Below are positions 36,830 through 55,885 of a stretch of DNA of 64,000 nucleotides, piece by piece. Location: positions 17,566,527 to 17,630,526 of the forward strand of contig OX485808.1 in the NCBI GenBank assembly GCA_950295325.1. The letters are read 5' to 3'. The stretch is from Polytrichum commune (lineage: Eukaryota; Streptophyta; Polytrichopsida; Polytrichales; Polytrichaceae). The stretch's first letter is position 1. The number at the start of each line of letters is the position of its first letter. Made by a program: the position numbers and the translations under genes. A model generated the notes under the pieces. That model was not told the origin of the DNA, made no database searches, and was given only the letters and a program-made list of their open reading frames with translations.

Positions 36830-38256
36830 AAAACACGTGCCAACCTAACAAGTCAAGGGACTACATCATATATAAATCTTAAACTTTTGGACCTTCAAAC
36901 ATCATCATAGTTGTACACATCGAATGATGACTAATTATTTCAAGAAACGGCCTCTGCGTGAGCAATTGAAGAATCTCTTGTGTTCTCTAAGTTGACACAT
37001 TAGCAGGATGAAAAGCAATTAGTTGTTTTTTGAAGATCGGAGGGTGTATCGAAACCTCTTGCAATGAGAAGGTCTGTTTGAATAAACATGTCATATGATA
37101 TACCCTTGATGTGTATATGTTGTAAAGACTCGTTTGAAAGAATGCCTTAGGATATATATTGCATGAAAAAGTAAAATAAAATATCAATTATTAGGATACA
37201 TGACATGATATTTTTATTTATTTTTACCAAATGGACTAACAAATGCTTTTAATTCCCCCCAAAAGTTGAAAATTGCATTCACGACAATGTTAAAACTACA
37301 TATTTCTTGAATCACAATCTACTCTATAAACCTTCTCACAAATTTGTGAGAGAATTTCCATCTAATTAATCAAAAAAAACTTCAAATTAGTACACGTTCA
37401 ATACTTTTTGTCATATTGCCAAAGGCAAGTGTAACATAATTAAGCACATACTAGAATTTGTGGTTTTTAGAATTTTCTTTAGGTGATCATATTTTATTAA
37501 ATAACTTAGTGATGTTCTTAACCCAGTGGGTGTTTTGATGGCCCTTCATGTTATTCATAAAAACATCCAGTTTTGTATTTAAACACACTCATAAAGGATC
37601 TACATGTTCTTGGGGGCTTTGATCTCCCTTATGGGTTATTCATTGACTTCCAAGTTTATTTAGGCATATTGTTGTCTTTGTCATCAATGAAAAGTTTTAG
37701 CATGGGCCTTCGAACATTGTTATAATGTTCATAGGACCCAATCATTGGGAGATGTATTCTTTTTATAGTTGAGATACCGTAACAAGGATTTGGCATGAAA
37801 GTGGTGCCGCTTTGGTTTTGCATTCTTGGAACTTGAACCATATGTTAAACACCTTAGGTCCAAATTTTTACTCATGACCAACAAGATTGTTCAATTTCAT
37901 AGGCTTTTGAGGGTTTTGTTGATGTATATCCATCCTAAGTTACTTTTGGGTTACTTTTGGGTATCTTTTGTTAGAGATGTAGAAAGTTATCCAATTTGAT
38001 ATACTAGTAATTATTATATGCCTTATTTCAATCAAAGCATGTAATATATGTCAAATGGATGATAGAGATTTGAATAGAGAGAATATAACCTCCCGGGGGT
38101 CCACCTTTCATTGAAACCAAGAATTATGTGCATTCGCAACATATCTAAACAAACCCTTTGTATACAAGTTTTAATTTTTGTTAAATTTTAATGATAAAAA
38201 TACAAGTGACAACATGTATACATTAAAAATTAGCATTTATGTATAGTCAATAACAA

Positions 38257-38278
38257 ATATATATATATATATATATAT
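38257..38278. repeat. (AT)n microsatellite
   Basis: About 22 bases of perfect AT repeat. Confidence 0.9.
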
Positions 38279-39344
38279 GCTAATGAATAACAATCAATCC
38301 CTATCATATGTATGATGCAAAACCCTAGCATTCATCAATAAAGTTGTTGGAGACTTTTTCACCTCCATGATGATACTCTTAAGCATCTAAGTTTGCAATA
38401 TATGTCATAGAAACTAACGCAATTATTGTATTAAATTTTACCTTCAAATGAGCAGTATAATCATATGTCCACTTGTTGTTGGTTCCTTTTTGATACAAAC
38501 ATAACCCAATCTACATGTTTGATGGGCGGTCCATCAAGTCAATTGGATCCCTACATCCACCCAACAATCTATGCACCCTCCCAACAAATCAAAACTTAAT
38601 TGGAGCCAATTTTCTTGCTCCACCTTATTTTTAATAAGTTTAGATTCACGTGAGCTAAAAAATACACAGCATATTCACAACCAAGATTCAATATAGTATC
38701 ATAGTTTACAACCATAAGGAGTTTAGGTTTCATATATAAACTGCTAGCCTTATTTGGAGTCGATTAGTCTTTGAATCTAGTTGGATCGCCATTCAATTAA
38801 CTAAGAAACATACTTTTGAAAATTCTAGAGCCCCCTACCCCTTCATAAGCCACAATGAACTTTCATTTCAAAAAACTCATGCTTTAAAATCTAGTGACAA
38901 TATTATACAAGTACAAATATTGTACATGTCTTAAAAGTCTCTCATACACATGTATGAAACTATGAGTTTTAATTTGTGCAGAGTATGTATACATAGTATG
39001 ACAAAGTTCAAATTAATGCCCTTTTTGTGCACTCGCGTATAATCGTATGTGTTTCGCATAGTGCATCCCTTGGGAATAACATACCATGAAAATTTAATCA
39101 CCCAAATCCCACATGACTTTATTTTCACTTCCTAATTTGAACAAGTTGTATACCAACTATGGCTTGTGAGTTTCTACAAATCATCACATTCTCCATACAT
39201 ATGGACCCTTGGTTCAAGATAATCATAACTTGGAAGGGTATAAGAGCATGAACCCATCACGTTTGCACAACCTCCGGACTAATAAAGTCACATTCCACAT
39301 GAATGGAGTTCGAGTGGCTTGGGTGGCATGCTACCTCGTACTAA

Positions 39345-39837
39345 GGGCCACTTCACACACAAGCCAAGAGTCGTGACCATGAAATTGTGAGAGCCCAAAA
39401 GAAAGTGTCCAAAGGCCGTCCCAAGACACCTCCAAAATCATGTAGTGTGGTCACGGACCCTCAAGTGTAGTGTGAAGTCATATGTGACCGGGCCCTCAAC
39501 CAAATGCTATTTCAATGAGTCTCTATCCATATAGGTCCTCACACATGATAAAACAGAATAAACCAATGGTTGTGAGATTCCAAAGTGTCATGGTCTCCCG
39601 GTTTTTGTGTTAGGCCTACCTCCAAGAGGTGGTTTTGTGAAACTAGTCCAAGTGACCATGAAAGATGATCCATTCAATGCCATGTAGGAATCCATGTAGA
39701 TTTTACATCCATCTTGCATTCACATACTCTGTTGGTCCTTCAAGCGTAGTGAGAAGTGAACTTGGACCTGCTCCGCCCTTTCCACCAATGAGAGTGTATG
39801 AAGGCAAGGGCTCTTAGTCTCATGTGTGAAGTGGCCC
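39345..39837 (-). mobile_element. Family-A MITE, copy 6 (left arm of inverted pair)
   Basis: 493 bp with perfect TAA duplications (39342-39344, 39838-39840). Reads GGGCCACTTCACACACAAG to CATGTGTGAAGTGGCCC in the minus orientation. Confidence 0.85.
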
Positions 39838-39888
39838 TAAGGTTTGCAAAATTGTGGTGAGAGAGCACTAAGTACATACAATTTGTAA

Positions 39889-40386
39889 GGGCCACTTCAC
39901 ACACGAGACTGAGAGCCTGTGATCATTGCACTTCAACACTTTCATTGGTGGAAAAGGCAGAGCTGGTCCAAGTTCGCCGCACACTACGCTTGAGGGACCG
40001 ACGAAGTATGTGAATGCGAGATGGGTGTAAAGTCGACATGAATTCCTACATGGCATCGAATGGATCATGTTTCATGGTCACGTGGATTATTTTCAAAAAC
40101 CACCTCTGGGAGGTAGGCCTGACACAAAACCGTGAGACCATGACACTCCGAACGCTCATAATCGTTGATTTATTCTATCTTATCATGTGTGAGGACCCAC
40201 ATGAATAGAAATTCATCGAAATAGCATTTGGTTGAGGGCCCAATCACATATGACTTCACAGTACACTGCAGGGTCCGTGACCACACCACATGATTTTGGA
40301 GGTGTGTTGGGACGGCCTTTGGACACTTTCTTTTGGGCTTTCACAATGTCATGGTCATGGCTCTTGGCTCGTGTGTGAAGTGGCCC
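39889..40386 (+). mobile_element. Family-A MITE, copy 7 (right arm of inverted pair)
   Basis: 498 bp with perfect TAA duplications (39886-39888, 40387-40389). It lies in opposite orientation to copy 6, only 51 bp away. Confidence 0.85.
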
Positions 40387-40389
40387 TAA

Positions 40390-41836
40390 ATAATAAGTAT
40401 ACAAGACCGGACGAGGAGGACAGTTTGTCCCTTTGAGAGTGACTTTTTAAACTTGTCCTGAGAGGGAGAATGGTGGCTGTCATGGGTTCGGCCTGCAAGC
40501 CCTGATAGCCGTTGGATGTGAGATGGACGGCTCAGATGGACGTGGTGGGTGACGAGTACGATGCCAGTGGTTAGCAGCCTCTCATCACCCCCTTGTGACA
40601 CCGATGGGGAAGATCATCGGAGAGCTAGAGATACACTCTTCCGAAACAGGATTTTAGCTCAAAAACCGAAGAAATGAACGAACAAACCAAACCAGAGCAA
40701 ACGAACAGTCACACAATCGCCTCAACAGCTGCCGGTTACTGGTGGGTTCATGTCTTTACTTGGGATTCACTCACGTGACCAATGAAACTGCAACTGGACG
40801 AATTGATCAGCTCAGAGTTGGTTTGGTATGAAGACCAACTTAAGGCGGGGTGTGTTGGGGATCCGGATCTGGTCCTGAGTACTCTAGAGTTTGTTGATCA
40901 GGAAAGTATGGTCTCAGAATGTAGATCTCAAACTGCCGCGGGTTACTGCTTGTTGTACAATGTTTTATGACTCTTGCTGGCGGACTGGAATCCCACTGGA
41001 ATTGTATGCATTGGTGGAACATGCCTATGTTGAAGATTTAGTCTCACTGAAGTAGAATGATTAAGGTTCATTGTTTCGTTGATCATAATGGATGTGGGAG
41101 ATACATGTACGGTTGTTGTTTTTCGTTTTCCACTCTAGAGTTTGCATTGGCGCGCATGTAGTTGCTTGTGGGTTCGGCATGACTTGATTTCTGATGTGGT
41201 TGTGGTTGTGGATTTCAATGATATTTTTCTCTTTCTAAGGAAAGGGAGCGTTAGCACACTCTGAGGTTGTTGCTGAGCTAGAACGAGGAGTTTGTACAAG
41301 TTGAAGCCTGACGAGCCCAGCAGTCGTAGACTCTTGATCAGCAGGAGGTTCTTCTCAAACCTGAGTAATGAGGGCTTCACTGAAGCTTGAGGGTTCCTTT
41401 GACGTTGCGGTTCTGGTAGCGAACTCATGTCGGCACGAAATCTCATATTCGTCACGGAGCCACACTTGAAGTGCACCGATGCAAGCTGTCAACATATCAT
41501 GCGGCGGTTGTAGGAAATTGTTCCAGAGTACCTTATTCTTGCTGCAATTTCCAGTGAAGAATTGATGCACTGGAGCACTGGAAATGTGAATTTCTTCACA
41601 AGCTCGCACACTGGACTAACCCCTCGCACCTATATCCTTCCAGCGCACTAAAATGAAAAACCACAGCTGCATTGGGTTTACATTCATCAACACTTGGGGC
41701 ACATTCGGAAGCTCCTGATGATCTGTGAACACACATGCAACAGTATCACCTCAGCACAAACAAGTTCATGGCCCTTATCCATGGAGAATTTAGGGTTTAG
41801 GGTTGTAACCTCCAACAGCCGTGGAACCACGAAAAC
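40390..41836. other. Upstream region of the receptor-like kinase gene
   Basis: No separate gene recognised. Minus-strand frames at 41135-41476 and 41355-41609 overlap each other and have no family signature. The kinase promoter and leader presumably lie in the right part. Confidence 0.45.
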
Positions 41837-47991
<6,155 letters not shown>

Positions 47992-48609
47992 CATTAAAAG
48001 TTTCCCAAATGTACTGAAGTTGCTGGGATAATTCAACTTCACAACCAAAAAAGAAAAATCTGGAAGAGAACAATGTAGAGGCAAGAAACCCTTGTCATTC
48101 ACAGGCAGGGACTTACAAATAAACGAAGCAGTCATGTAAACAAGTGCAAGATTGGGAATCTATACAACTGGACTTGAAGTCATATAAAGCAGTAATAAAG
48201 CTCTACAATTTCAACCAGAAAAAGCCCAAGGATATGGTAGAAGAGTATCATCAGCGGCTCAAACAATGTCTTCACTCACTACACTGAGTATAAAACCCCA
48301 GAGGAGAACATCCTCATAGGTTTTGGCCCTCCAGCTAGCAAATCTACAAGTCTAACAAAATACTCGCTTTGATTCCAAAGCATGCTGTATCCCAACTCGT
48401 CACACTCTGTTGCTGTGCAATTGATACATCCTGAAGAAATCTAGAAGGGTTTCACCATTTACTGCAGAGCATATCCTCACTGTTAAACTACAGAGGAAAA
48501 ATCTCCAGGTTACAAGATGTTTTCAGTCAAACTAAGCACTAATGGTAAGGGATGTTTTCACGCATGAGATCTTCTCGTTGAAATATTGAGGAGAAAGCTC
48601 AGAGGGCAG
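47992..48609. other. Convergent intergenic spacer with a gag-like trace
   Basis: 618 bp between the 3' ends of the kinase and DUF1218 genes. At about 48178-48280 a plus-strand frame reads SYKAVIKLYNFNQ then MVEEYHQRLKQ, which recalls the helical region of retrotransposon Gag. Stops follow at once. It is a weak trace and no other part of a retroelement was recognised. Confidence 0.3.
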
Positions 48610-50967
48610 TTAGTTGTAGGCTGTCATGCCAACAGTGGGGGCATTCCCGGTGTAAGGATCGTCCTGGTAGGAATTCTGCTGCCATGGCTGTCCTTTAACT
48701 TCAGACTTTGCAAGAAGGAAGTAGTATATGATACTGCAAAGCATGGTCAAGAAACTGAATGCAGCCCCAACAGCGAAGATGCTTTTCCTCACTTGCCGAC
48801 AGAAGATCACATTGTCAGTGGTTGTGCCCACATCAACCTGTCCACTAGTTCGAAGAGAGTTCTCACTTGCACCTGTAATTAGGAAAATCTCCGCAATCGC
48901 AAAGGAAATCCTGCAATGAGCCACTCAACAGTTACACATATATTTTTGACAATTGAAAATCAGCTGACCGCAGATTGATGCAACAATGAATTTGATACAC
49001 ATTGATGGCATAAAGATTGCTCCTTCCAGGCGAATCACATCAGTAGACAATCAACTTCACCCATGCCCTCCATTGAATCCACATTTTGCCAAACCAATAA
49101 TCAAATCTCAGAAATACATTGAGATGCAACTTACCAGGAGAAAACGAAAAGGATAATTGCGCAGATGCGCCCTGCACCTGGCCTGTATGAAGATGCTCCA
49201 CAGCATAAACACTTCGTGACCACAGAGATTAATACCTGGCCAATGATCAAGAAAATGCAAGCTGCAGCAGCAAGCCCAGTCGAGACGTCTCTAGTATATG
49301 AACAAGTGAGATACCCTGGAGCACTGAACGCAGAAGATGCCTGCACCAACAATAGAGCATCACTAAACTGCTCCTGGATCCAGGCAAAGCTTGTTCATCA
49401 GGAGTAATAAACATGCAAGTCACCTAAATGTAACCAAGCGAAAGTTTCATTATAGTTGACCATTTCTTTACCGGGAGGCAACTGAAGAGTATGAGTTTTT
49501 CTGAAGCTAATTTCAATGGCAGTATACGTGAATACAAACAACAAGAAAAAAATGTATTAAAATTAGCAGCCAGGTTAGTCAAGATATCTCTAATGAATCA
49601 ATTTGTGAGATACTAGGTATGGAGATCTATAACCTGCAGATGCCTGCATCAGCAGTAGAGTATCACAAACTGCTCCTCGATGCACACAAAGCGTGTTCAT
49701 CAGGAGTATTAGACATGCAACTTAACCTAACAGAAAAACTTTTGTGTCGGTTTGCTTAACCCCTTTATTATTGGGAAGGCCATTGAGAGTAGCAATCCTA
49801 GTGATGATTGAAATGGCAGTACTATGAGTGCAAGAAAAAAGAAAAAACGGAAAAAACAAACAAACCCACAAACAGAGTATAAAAAACAACTAGCACACAA
49901 ACGGACCAATTCATAACATGCTACTATACACTGACAGCGAGGACAAATGTGGTGACAGACAAGAGGGATGCAGCTTTGCGATTTCTCTGAGGTTTCGGAA
50001 CAGCTAAAAACCAACAGTAAAGGATTACTACAGTACTTATGGAGGATATCCGTGCAGGCAAAGCTTGTTCATCAGGAGTACAAAAATGCAAATCGCCTCC
50101 AAGTAATCACCAGCAAAGGCTTCGTGTTTGGTTGGTTCACCCCTTTTTCCTAGAAAGGCCAATAGAGAGTAGCAATTCTGAAATGATTGCAATGGCAGTA
50201 GAAGTAAACGAAAAAAATAATAATAATAATATGAAAAATTAAACCCACAAATCGGAAAAAACGTGCAACAATTCATGGAGTACCTACACACTGTCGACCA
50301 GGGCAAAGGTGATGAGACAAAAGAGAGATGCAGCTTCAGAGTGGCAGTGTGGTTTTAAAACAGCTAATAGCGAACACTAAAGGATCACTAAACAACTCTG
50401 GAATATAACCGTGCCAGCAAAGCTTGTTCATCAGGAGTACAAACATGCAACTCGCCTCAAGGTGACCCAACAGCAAAGTTTCATGTTGCTTCATTCTTTT
50501 TTCTTGAAAAGACCATTGAAGAGTAGCATTTCTAATGGTAGCTGCAATGGCACTATAAGTAGAAGAAAATAAATAAAAATAAACAGAAAATAAATAAATT
50601 GTATGCAAATCGACCAATTCATGGAGCAAATATGCACTACCCGACTAGGGCACAGGTGATGTGAAAAGAGATGCAGCTTCACGGTGGCATTGAGGCTTTG
50701 AAGCAGCTAAGAGCCAATGTAGGAAAAGGAATTTCACTCTACCCCTTGCCGTTGAGACAGAAAAAAAATGGGGAGAGAGACAAAGAGAGTACGACACACA
50801 CAAAAGTTGCATGGAAGATGAGAGAGGAGAGAAGGGGAAAAGGAGAGAAGGAGAGAGAAGAAGAAGGAGCTTGCCTGGCTGCGCCTGGCCATGGCACCAA
50901 GGGCTAGCCCGAAGGCAGTAATATCGAACAAGATGGTTAACGTCACAACCAGCCATGATACCGCCAT
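48610..50967 (-). CDS. DUF1218 four-span membrane protein (MWL-type)
   Basis: Three exons, 50967-50875, 49340-49135 and 48910-48610, make 600 nt (199 residues). Membrane spans are at about 5-26 (WLVVTLTILFDITAFGLAL), 54-72, 90-112 and 144-166. The family signature KCLCCG (74-79) precedes the GRICAII span. Cys44, Cys59, Cys91 and Cys137 are further candidate conserved cysteines. The tail is short, polar and Tyr-rich (ends GMTAYN). Plant DUF1218 proteins of this size include MODIFYING WALL LIGNIN proteins; other members have no known role, so a wall function is only a guess. Intron 2 is GT-AG. Intron 1 (50874-49341) appears to start with GC (CAG/GCAAGC), a rare but accepted donor, and contains a ~360-bp tandem array. 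The gene is convergent with the kinase gene. Confidence 0.88.
49332..50735 (-). repeat. Tandem array of ~300-370-bp units in DUF1218 intron 1
   Basis: CAAAGCTTGTTCATCAGGAG (or a one-base variant) occurs at 49385, 49687, 50059 and 50418. Each is followed by a similar block (GTTTCATGTT..., AGGCCATTGAGAGTAGCA, AATGGCAGTA). A partial fifth unit starts near 50640 (GATGCAGCTTCACGGTGGCA). The unit nearest exon 2 includes that exon's acceptor and first bases. The next unit carries a look-alike (GCAGATGCCTGCATCAGC). Confidence 0.8.
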
Positions 50968-52119
50968 TGTGTATGGTTGCTGCTGCTGCAGCTACTGCAC
51001 CACCACCTTTGGCAGAAGAGCCTCCCTTCTCTGCCAAACCGCTCTCAAGGGCTTCTTCAAAGGAACTTGTAGTAGCTAACAACAGCACTCTCTTCCTTCC
51101 TTCCTACCTTCCTCCTTTCCTAATCCATCCGCTGCCACCACAAGCCACATGCAGTCCTATGCTCCACCTGCTCTTACAAAATCCCCTTCCAAACACACAT
51201 ACACATGCTCCAGACTACTCAGCTGACAGCCTTACCCACCACACACTAACCGGGATAACCCCAACTTCTTCACAGTACAGAAGTTGGTTGGATTCCTCAA
51301 CGTTCTCCTGCAACAGCAAGCAAGTATCCGAGGAGAGCCCGACAGATCTCCTTGATATCGCTCACTCTCTACCCAAAACAAAAGAGACGCGCCTTAACGT
51401 GACACAATGATGTGTAAGTAAGATAAATAATAACTTCTTCGCCGCTTTCTCCAATGAACCCTCCTCCCACTGTGCATGCACTCGAGCTCCACTTCAAGTG
51501 TTGCACCTACCACCACTAAAACTTGGCAGCAGCAGCAGCAGCAGGCAGCAACAACCAAAGCTTAAGCTCCTTGGAAAACTTTTCCTTCCTCCAAAATGAT
51601 GATTGACAAGTTAGCGCAAAAAAGGAACGTGAAAGGAGCTTCACCGCTTCATTATTGATTCTGATGACCACCCCCCCCAATCTTGTTACTCAAATGACCA
51701 GAGTAGTATGTAGCGTCAACAATCATCCACACCGAGTGACGGAATGATTGCGGCGTAAAACCGAGCGACTCATTCCTCCCCGCCCCCAACCAAAAGCATC
51801 CCCCTCGTTGTTGCCAGTGCAGCTGGAACTGGATCTAACTTGTCACTCAGATCTACCAATGAAGCTGATTGGTAGATTCTTATATCTACGCCTACGAGCA
51901 CATGTAGGTGGATATATCTACTATACGGGATATTTTGTAGATGTGACTAAATTTGGAATTACACTAATTCGATGATAAATGGAAGCCTGTGAATCTACGA
52001 ATCTTCCTGATTTCGCTGGCTGCCTCATCTTGTGAAATCGATTTTACGGGTTTGCTAAGTTACCAGTTTCTCAAGGGAATTATTATCACATAGGAGTGTA
52101 CCAATGTTGGACTGGAATC
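50968..52119. other. 5' flank of DUF1218 gene, no further gene recognised
   Basis: The part next to 50968 is probably leader and promoter on the minus strand, with a polypurine tract (TTCCTTCCTTCC on plus near 51095). A 151-codon plus frame (50955-51410) overlaps exon 1 antisense and is probably a shadow. A (CAG)n run lies near 51532. Confidence 0.45.
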
Positions 52120-52157
52120 TATATATATATATAATTATATAATTATATAATTATATT
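52120..52157. repeat. AT-rich tandem repeat, (TA)n then (ATAATTAT)n
   Basis: A run of TA dinucleotides leads into three to four units of TATAATTA. Confidence 0.8.
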
Positions 52158-54434
52158 ACCATTTGGGTATGTGTAATGAGCATTTGACATTTTTTGATGC
52201 CAATAGGCTATGGGTATTTGATGGTAAATTTTCAATTTTTTGCCGTTTTGATATATTTACGATGCAAGAATTTTGATACCCAAGTAAAATCGTTATGATG
52301 TAGTAGTAGTAGTATCAATATGGTTTAGAATGGCATTGACCCGAACAACTCGGGTATACAAAGATTCTCTCGCATTGAGATTCTCATCAAATATCAATAT
52401 GTGACAGGTATTGCGATTTTGATACCCACGGGTGCGGTCTTTGATACCATTATTGATGTTGATTATTTGATACCATGCATTCGCCTATATACCGGTCCAA
52501 TATTGGGGCGTACCTCTCAATCATCCAACATAAAAGGCCTTGAAATCCAAAGCAGCCCACATGTCACTTCTTTCTCTCTTTTTAGTTTATTTGACACTGG
52601 ATTTATTTTGAAAGACCCCAAATTAGTCCAGACCGAGTCTACTGAGATGAATCACCGACAAACCTGTAGGGAGTTGAGTTTTTCTAATGTTGGATGGATG
52701 AGAGGTATGCTCGTATGCACTAAGACCCTTTTTGGTGATGAATGTAGTGTTATTTGCGATGATTTGCTCTCATGGAAGGTTGCGGGGATTTTATTGGCGA
52801 GAGGGACTTGTTCAATGCAATTGCATACCTATCTGTTGTTCATTTGACGAAAACGTCATGAAATAATGTGTAGTCTATATGTTCTCTTCTTGGGATTGAT
52901 TCAACATTGAGATTGGCTTCAAAAACATGAAATGTGTCCAATGAGATGTGTTTTGGAACATGTGTTTAACCACAAGCATGTAAGGGGTGGGGATGGTGTA
53001 AACATGGATGGATGAGAGATATGCTTGTTTAACAATTAATTATTATCATCAACAACTCGCCTATTTTATTGGATATTGTGCTTTGGGAGTAGAGCGCTCG
53101 GTTTCATTGGTATCGAGTCATGTCCATGACTTTTGTCTTTGAATGCATGCACTCCATGTGATTGAATGAGAGTCTAATGAGTGGAAGAACATGTCTTGCA
53201 CAAGTGACTATTGAAATAGGAACGTTGTCGGTCCAAGTTTTTATCTCAATAATTGTGTGGAAGTCTACTTTAGTGTAGAGAGGACATGTTTTTACTCGGG
53301 ACCCATAACGTGGCTACCTCAAATCCTAGGCCATGAGGATGCATGTATGATATGTGTGGAGAACTAATTGACATTATTGGTTCCAATACCAAGTGTCCAA
53401 TTATTGAGAATTTAATATCACAACATGAATGTCTTATGAACACATGATTGAAGTTGAAATTTTAGTGATAAAACTATACGATTGTGTTTCTATACATTCG
53501 ACTATAATGCGATTTGGTTCCAAAATATCTTCTTAAAAAAAATGTTAATAGGTTCATAACATTACTCAACATTAGTTTGATGCACCTTTAGGTTGTAAAT
53601 TTTAGATCATAATGCCCATTTCATGTTGGGCTACCTTTACAGTATGAATAGTAACTCCAACCTAAGTATTGTTTAGTATGCAAGAGTGAACCAACAATTG
53701 GACCAAACTGTTGCTTCATTGATCAATCAAAAATTTGGAATCAATTGTTTTTTCATAAATAAACAAAAAAAAATATCATGCATGACAACCAGCCTACCAG
53801 CCTCTCGAGGCCCCAACGTGGAGCTTGACACCATAAGGCCATGTCATTGCCAGTGTTAGACCAACATGGTGCTTGGATTCATGTGTGAATACCTTGTAGT
53901 GTGGGGTTGTACTAGCCTACCCCTCTCATTTTATAAAGAGTGCAAAGGGGTTAAGCTTACCAATGATGAGTCACGCCAATCCCACATACTAGGTCATTCC
54001 GTGCATATAATTACATCATGAAATATGCTAAAGAAAGAAACCGATGAAATGTCTTCACATGGACAAACGACTGCCTATTGGTATGGGGCCATAGTAATTT
54101 TTTCTAGAGCCCACAATAACTCTCATAATGAGAATTAATGCGGGTCGCATTATTTTTCAACCCACACTAAATTTCTATTATAAAACCAGCATGGCCCACC
54201 ATAATTTTATTTTTGTAGAGAATTAATGTGGACGATTTTTTGTTTTTGTGCTACTTTTGATGTACGGTGATTATTTTATTTTGTACAAGGTGTTGATCGG
54301 AAGTCTTCATGAAGACTCAGGGGAAGACCCGGGATCTTGGACCAAAGTAATTCCACCTTGATGAGAAAACCAGTGGAACCCACGCTAAGTATTTCCATAC
54401 TAATTTTCCACCCACACTAATAGGGCTATTTAAT
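52158..54434. other. Intergenic, no gene recognised
   Basis: A 148-codon frame at 52401-52847 (+) matches no family I know. A single family-H left end (TAACATTACTCAACATTAG) occurs at about 53560 without its partner. Confidence 0.5.
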
Positions 54435-54690
54435 TAGTGTAGTTACAAATGACCCAATTCAGTTTGCAAAAAAATCACCAATCCAAGTTCACAACTTCAT
54501 GAAAATTACCGATCGTTTAGAAGAATCCATGGAATATACCCACGATAAATAAAGAAAGAGAACCCAAAAAATGGTAACATGTAACCGGTTGGACTTGGAA
54601 TCACTAGGATCTCGACCGACTATGCTCCAAAACTCTCCCCGGACACTCTTTACAAAAATCCAACATGGGTGAGATGTCTTACAAATTATA
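54435..54690 (+). repeat. Dispersed repeat family C, copy 1
   Basis: Ordered blocks shared with three other copies: TTACAAATGACC, AGAAGAATCCATGGAATATA, AACATGTAACCGGTTGGACT, TGGAATCACTAGGATCTCGA, CCGACTATG. Preceded by TTAGTGTAGT, which resembles a family-B terminus. No coding frame. Confidence 0.65.
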
Positions 54691-55232
54691 CGTATCATAG
54701 TATCATAGTTGACTAGTATCTATGAAAGCATGGACAAGGTCAACTTTCAACCTAAACAGACAACAACATAATAATAAGTAGTATAACATATATATATACA
54801 CTTTAGCTACCACAGCCGCGGCCCATTATGATGAATGCACTGATAAAGTGGACTCATTACAGATGTCGTGTGGTAACCTTTAATACATAAATATAGCATC
54901 TCGCCTTCCTTTCAGGTTTCTATATATACTTGTTTGACGTAATTCAGAGAAACATGTTTTCTATATTTGTCGTGAAGGGTGCCTGTAATAGCTGCCACTG
55001 CTACTGGTGACGACTCCTTCCAATTTCCGCATGAGCCCCGGAGAAACTGACATCTGTCATTTTACGGTAAAGCTGCCCATGATTCGGCGAAAGAAAAAGA
55101 GAAGGGAAAAAGAAAAGGGGAAAAAGAAGAAGCCGAGATTCCCATGGGAAATTGATACATGAAAAGTGGAGTAAATAATGGAGGATATGTTTGCATGCAC
55201 ACGGGGGGTGAATGTTCACAACACTTACTACG
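54691..55232. other. Intergenic, no gene recognised
   Basis: Contains an A/G-rich tract (GAAAAAGAGAAGGGAAAAAG) near 55090. No gene seen. Confidence 0.5.
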
Positions 55233-55885
55233 GGGAGGGAGAAAACGTTGATTGCTGTTTGTGTGACTCGGATGTTTCTATTCTCTAGCTAGATGCAACT
55301 CATGAATCAAGGTTAGAGAGCTTGTAAGAGTCTGGTGAGCTCAAACTGGGATGAATTTGCAACTGACTTATACGGGTTCGGCCTATGTTGGCCCTGGGCT
55401 AAATCGTGTTTGTGTATAGTTGGGCCCAACCCTTCCCACGTCTCCTTCACTGCCCGGTCTTCTTGTTCGCACCTGCATGGGAACTCCTCCTCGTTGGGAA
55501 CCAATGTGACAATACCCGGTCACTTAAGTCATTGAGCTCCTTTGGCATGTAAAGGGACTCCGTCACTTAACTTGGGAATAATGAAAGTGACGTCAACTTG
55601 AATATTCGTAATTTTGACTGAGTATTGTCACATTGGTTCCCAACGAGGAAGAGTTCCCACGCATGTGCGGACATGAAGACTGGGCCGTGAAGGAGGCGTG
55701 GGAGGGGCGGGGCCCAGCCGAATGAAGATGTGATTTAGCTAGGGACCTAAGGGGAGGGAGAAAACGTTGATTACTGTTGTGAAGCCTGGATGTTCATGTT
55801 TTCTAGCCATAAAAAAACTCCTGAATCAAGGTCAGAGAGTCTAGTGAGCTTAAATTGGGACAAGTTGGCAACCAACTTATAGGGT
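55233..55885. repeat. Fold-back structure: ~100-bp inverted arms inside direct repeats
   Basis: The inner arms at about 55420-55522 and 55616-55720 are reverse complements over about 100 bp, including an exact GGGAACCAATGTGACAATAC core, with a ~95-bp spacer. Outside them, GGGAGGGAGAAAACGTTGAT occurs as a direct repeat at 55235 and 55752. Each direct copy is followed by a matching ~130-bp block (CTGAATCAAGG, AGAGAG, GTGAGCT, GGGA). The whole may be one fold-back element or a duplicated site around a long-TIR element. Confidence 0.7.

Larger units (their letters stand above)
34641..39341. other. Long intergenic stretch, no gene recognised
   Basis: Short G/C-rich frames near 34550-35220 overlap on both strands and look spurious. 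A 152-codon frame at 36385-36843 (-) covers a tandem duplication and resembles no family I know. A (TA)n run lies at 38257-38278. No complete transposon was recognised. Confidence 0.5.

Noticed and set aside
36385-36843. 152-codon minus-strand frame
   Set aside because: Its length is explained by an in-frame 86-bp tandem duplication (two units, near 86 bases each). No domain recognised.
52401-52847. 148-codon open frame
   Set aside because: Does not resemble any protein I know. No splice partners or promoter context.
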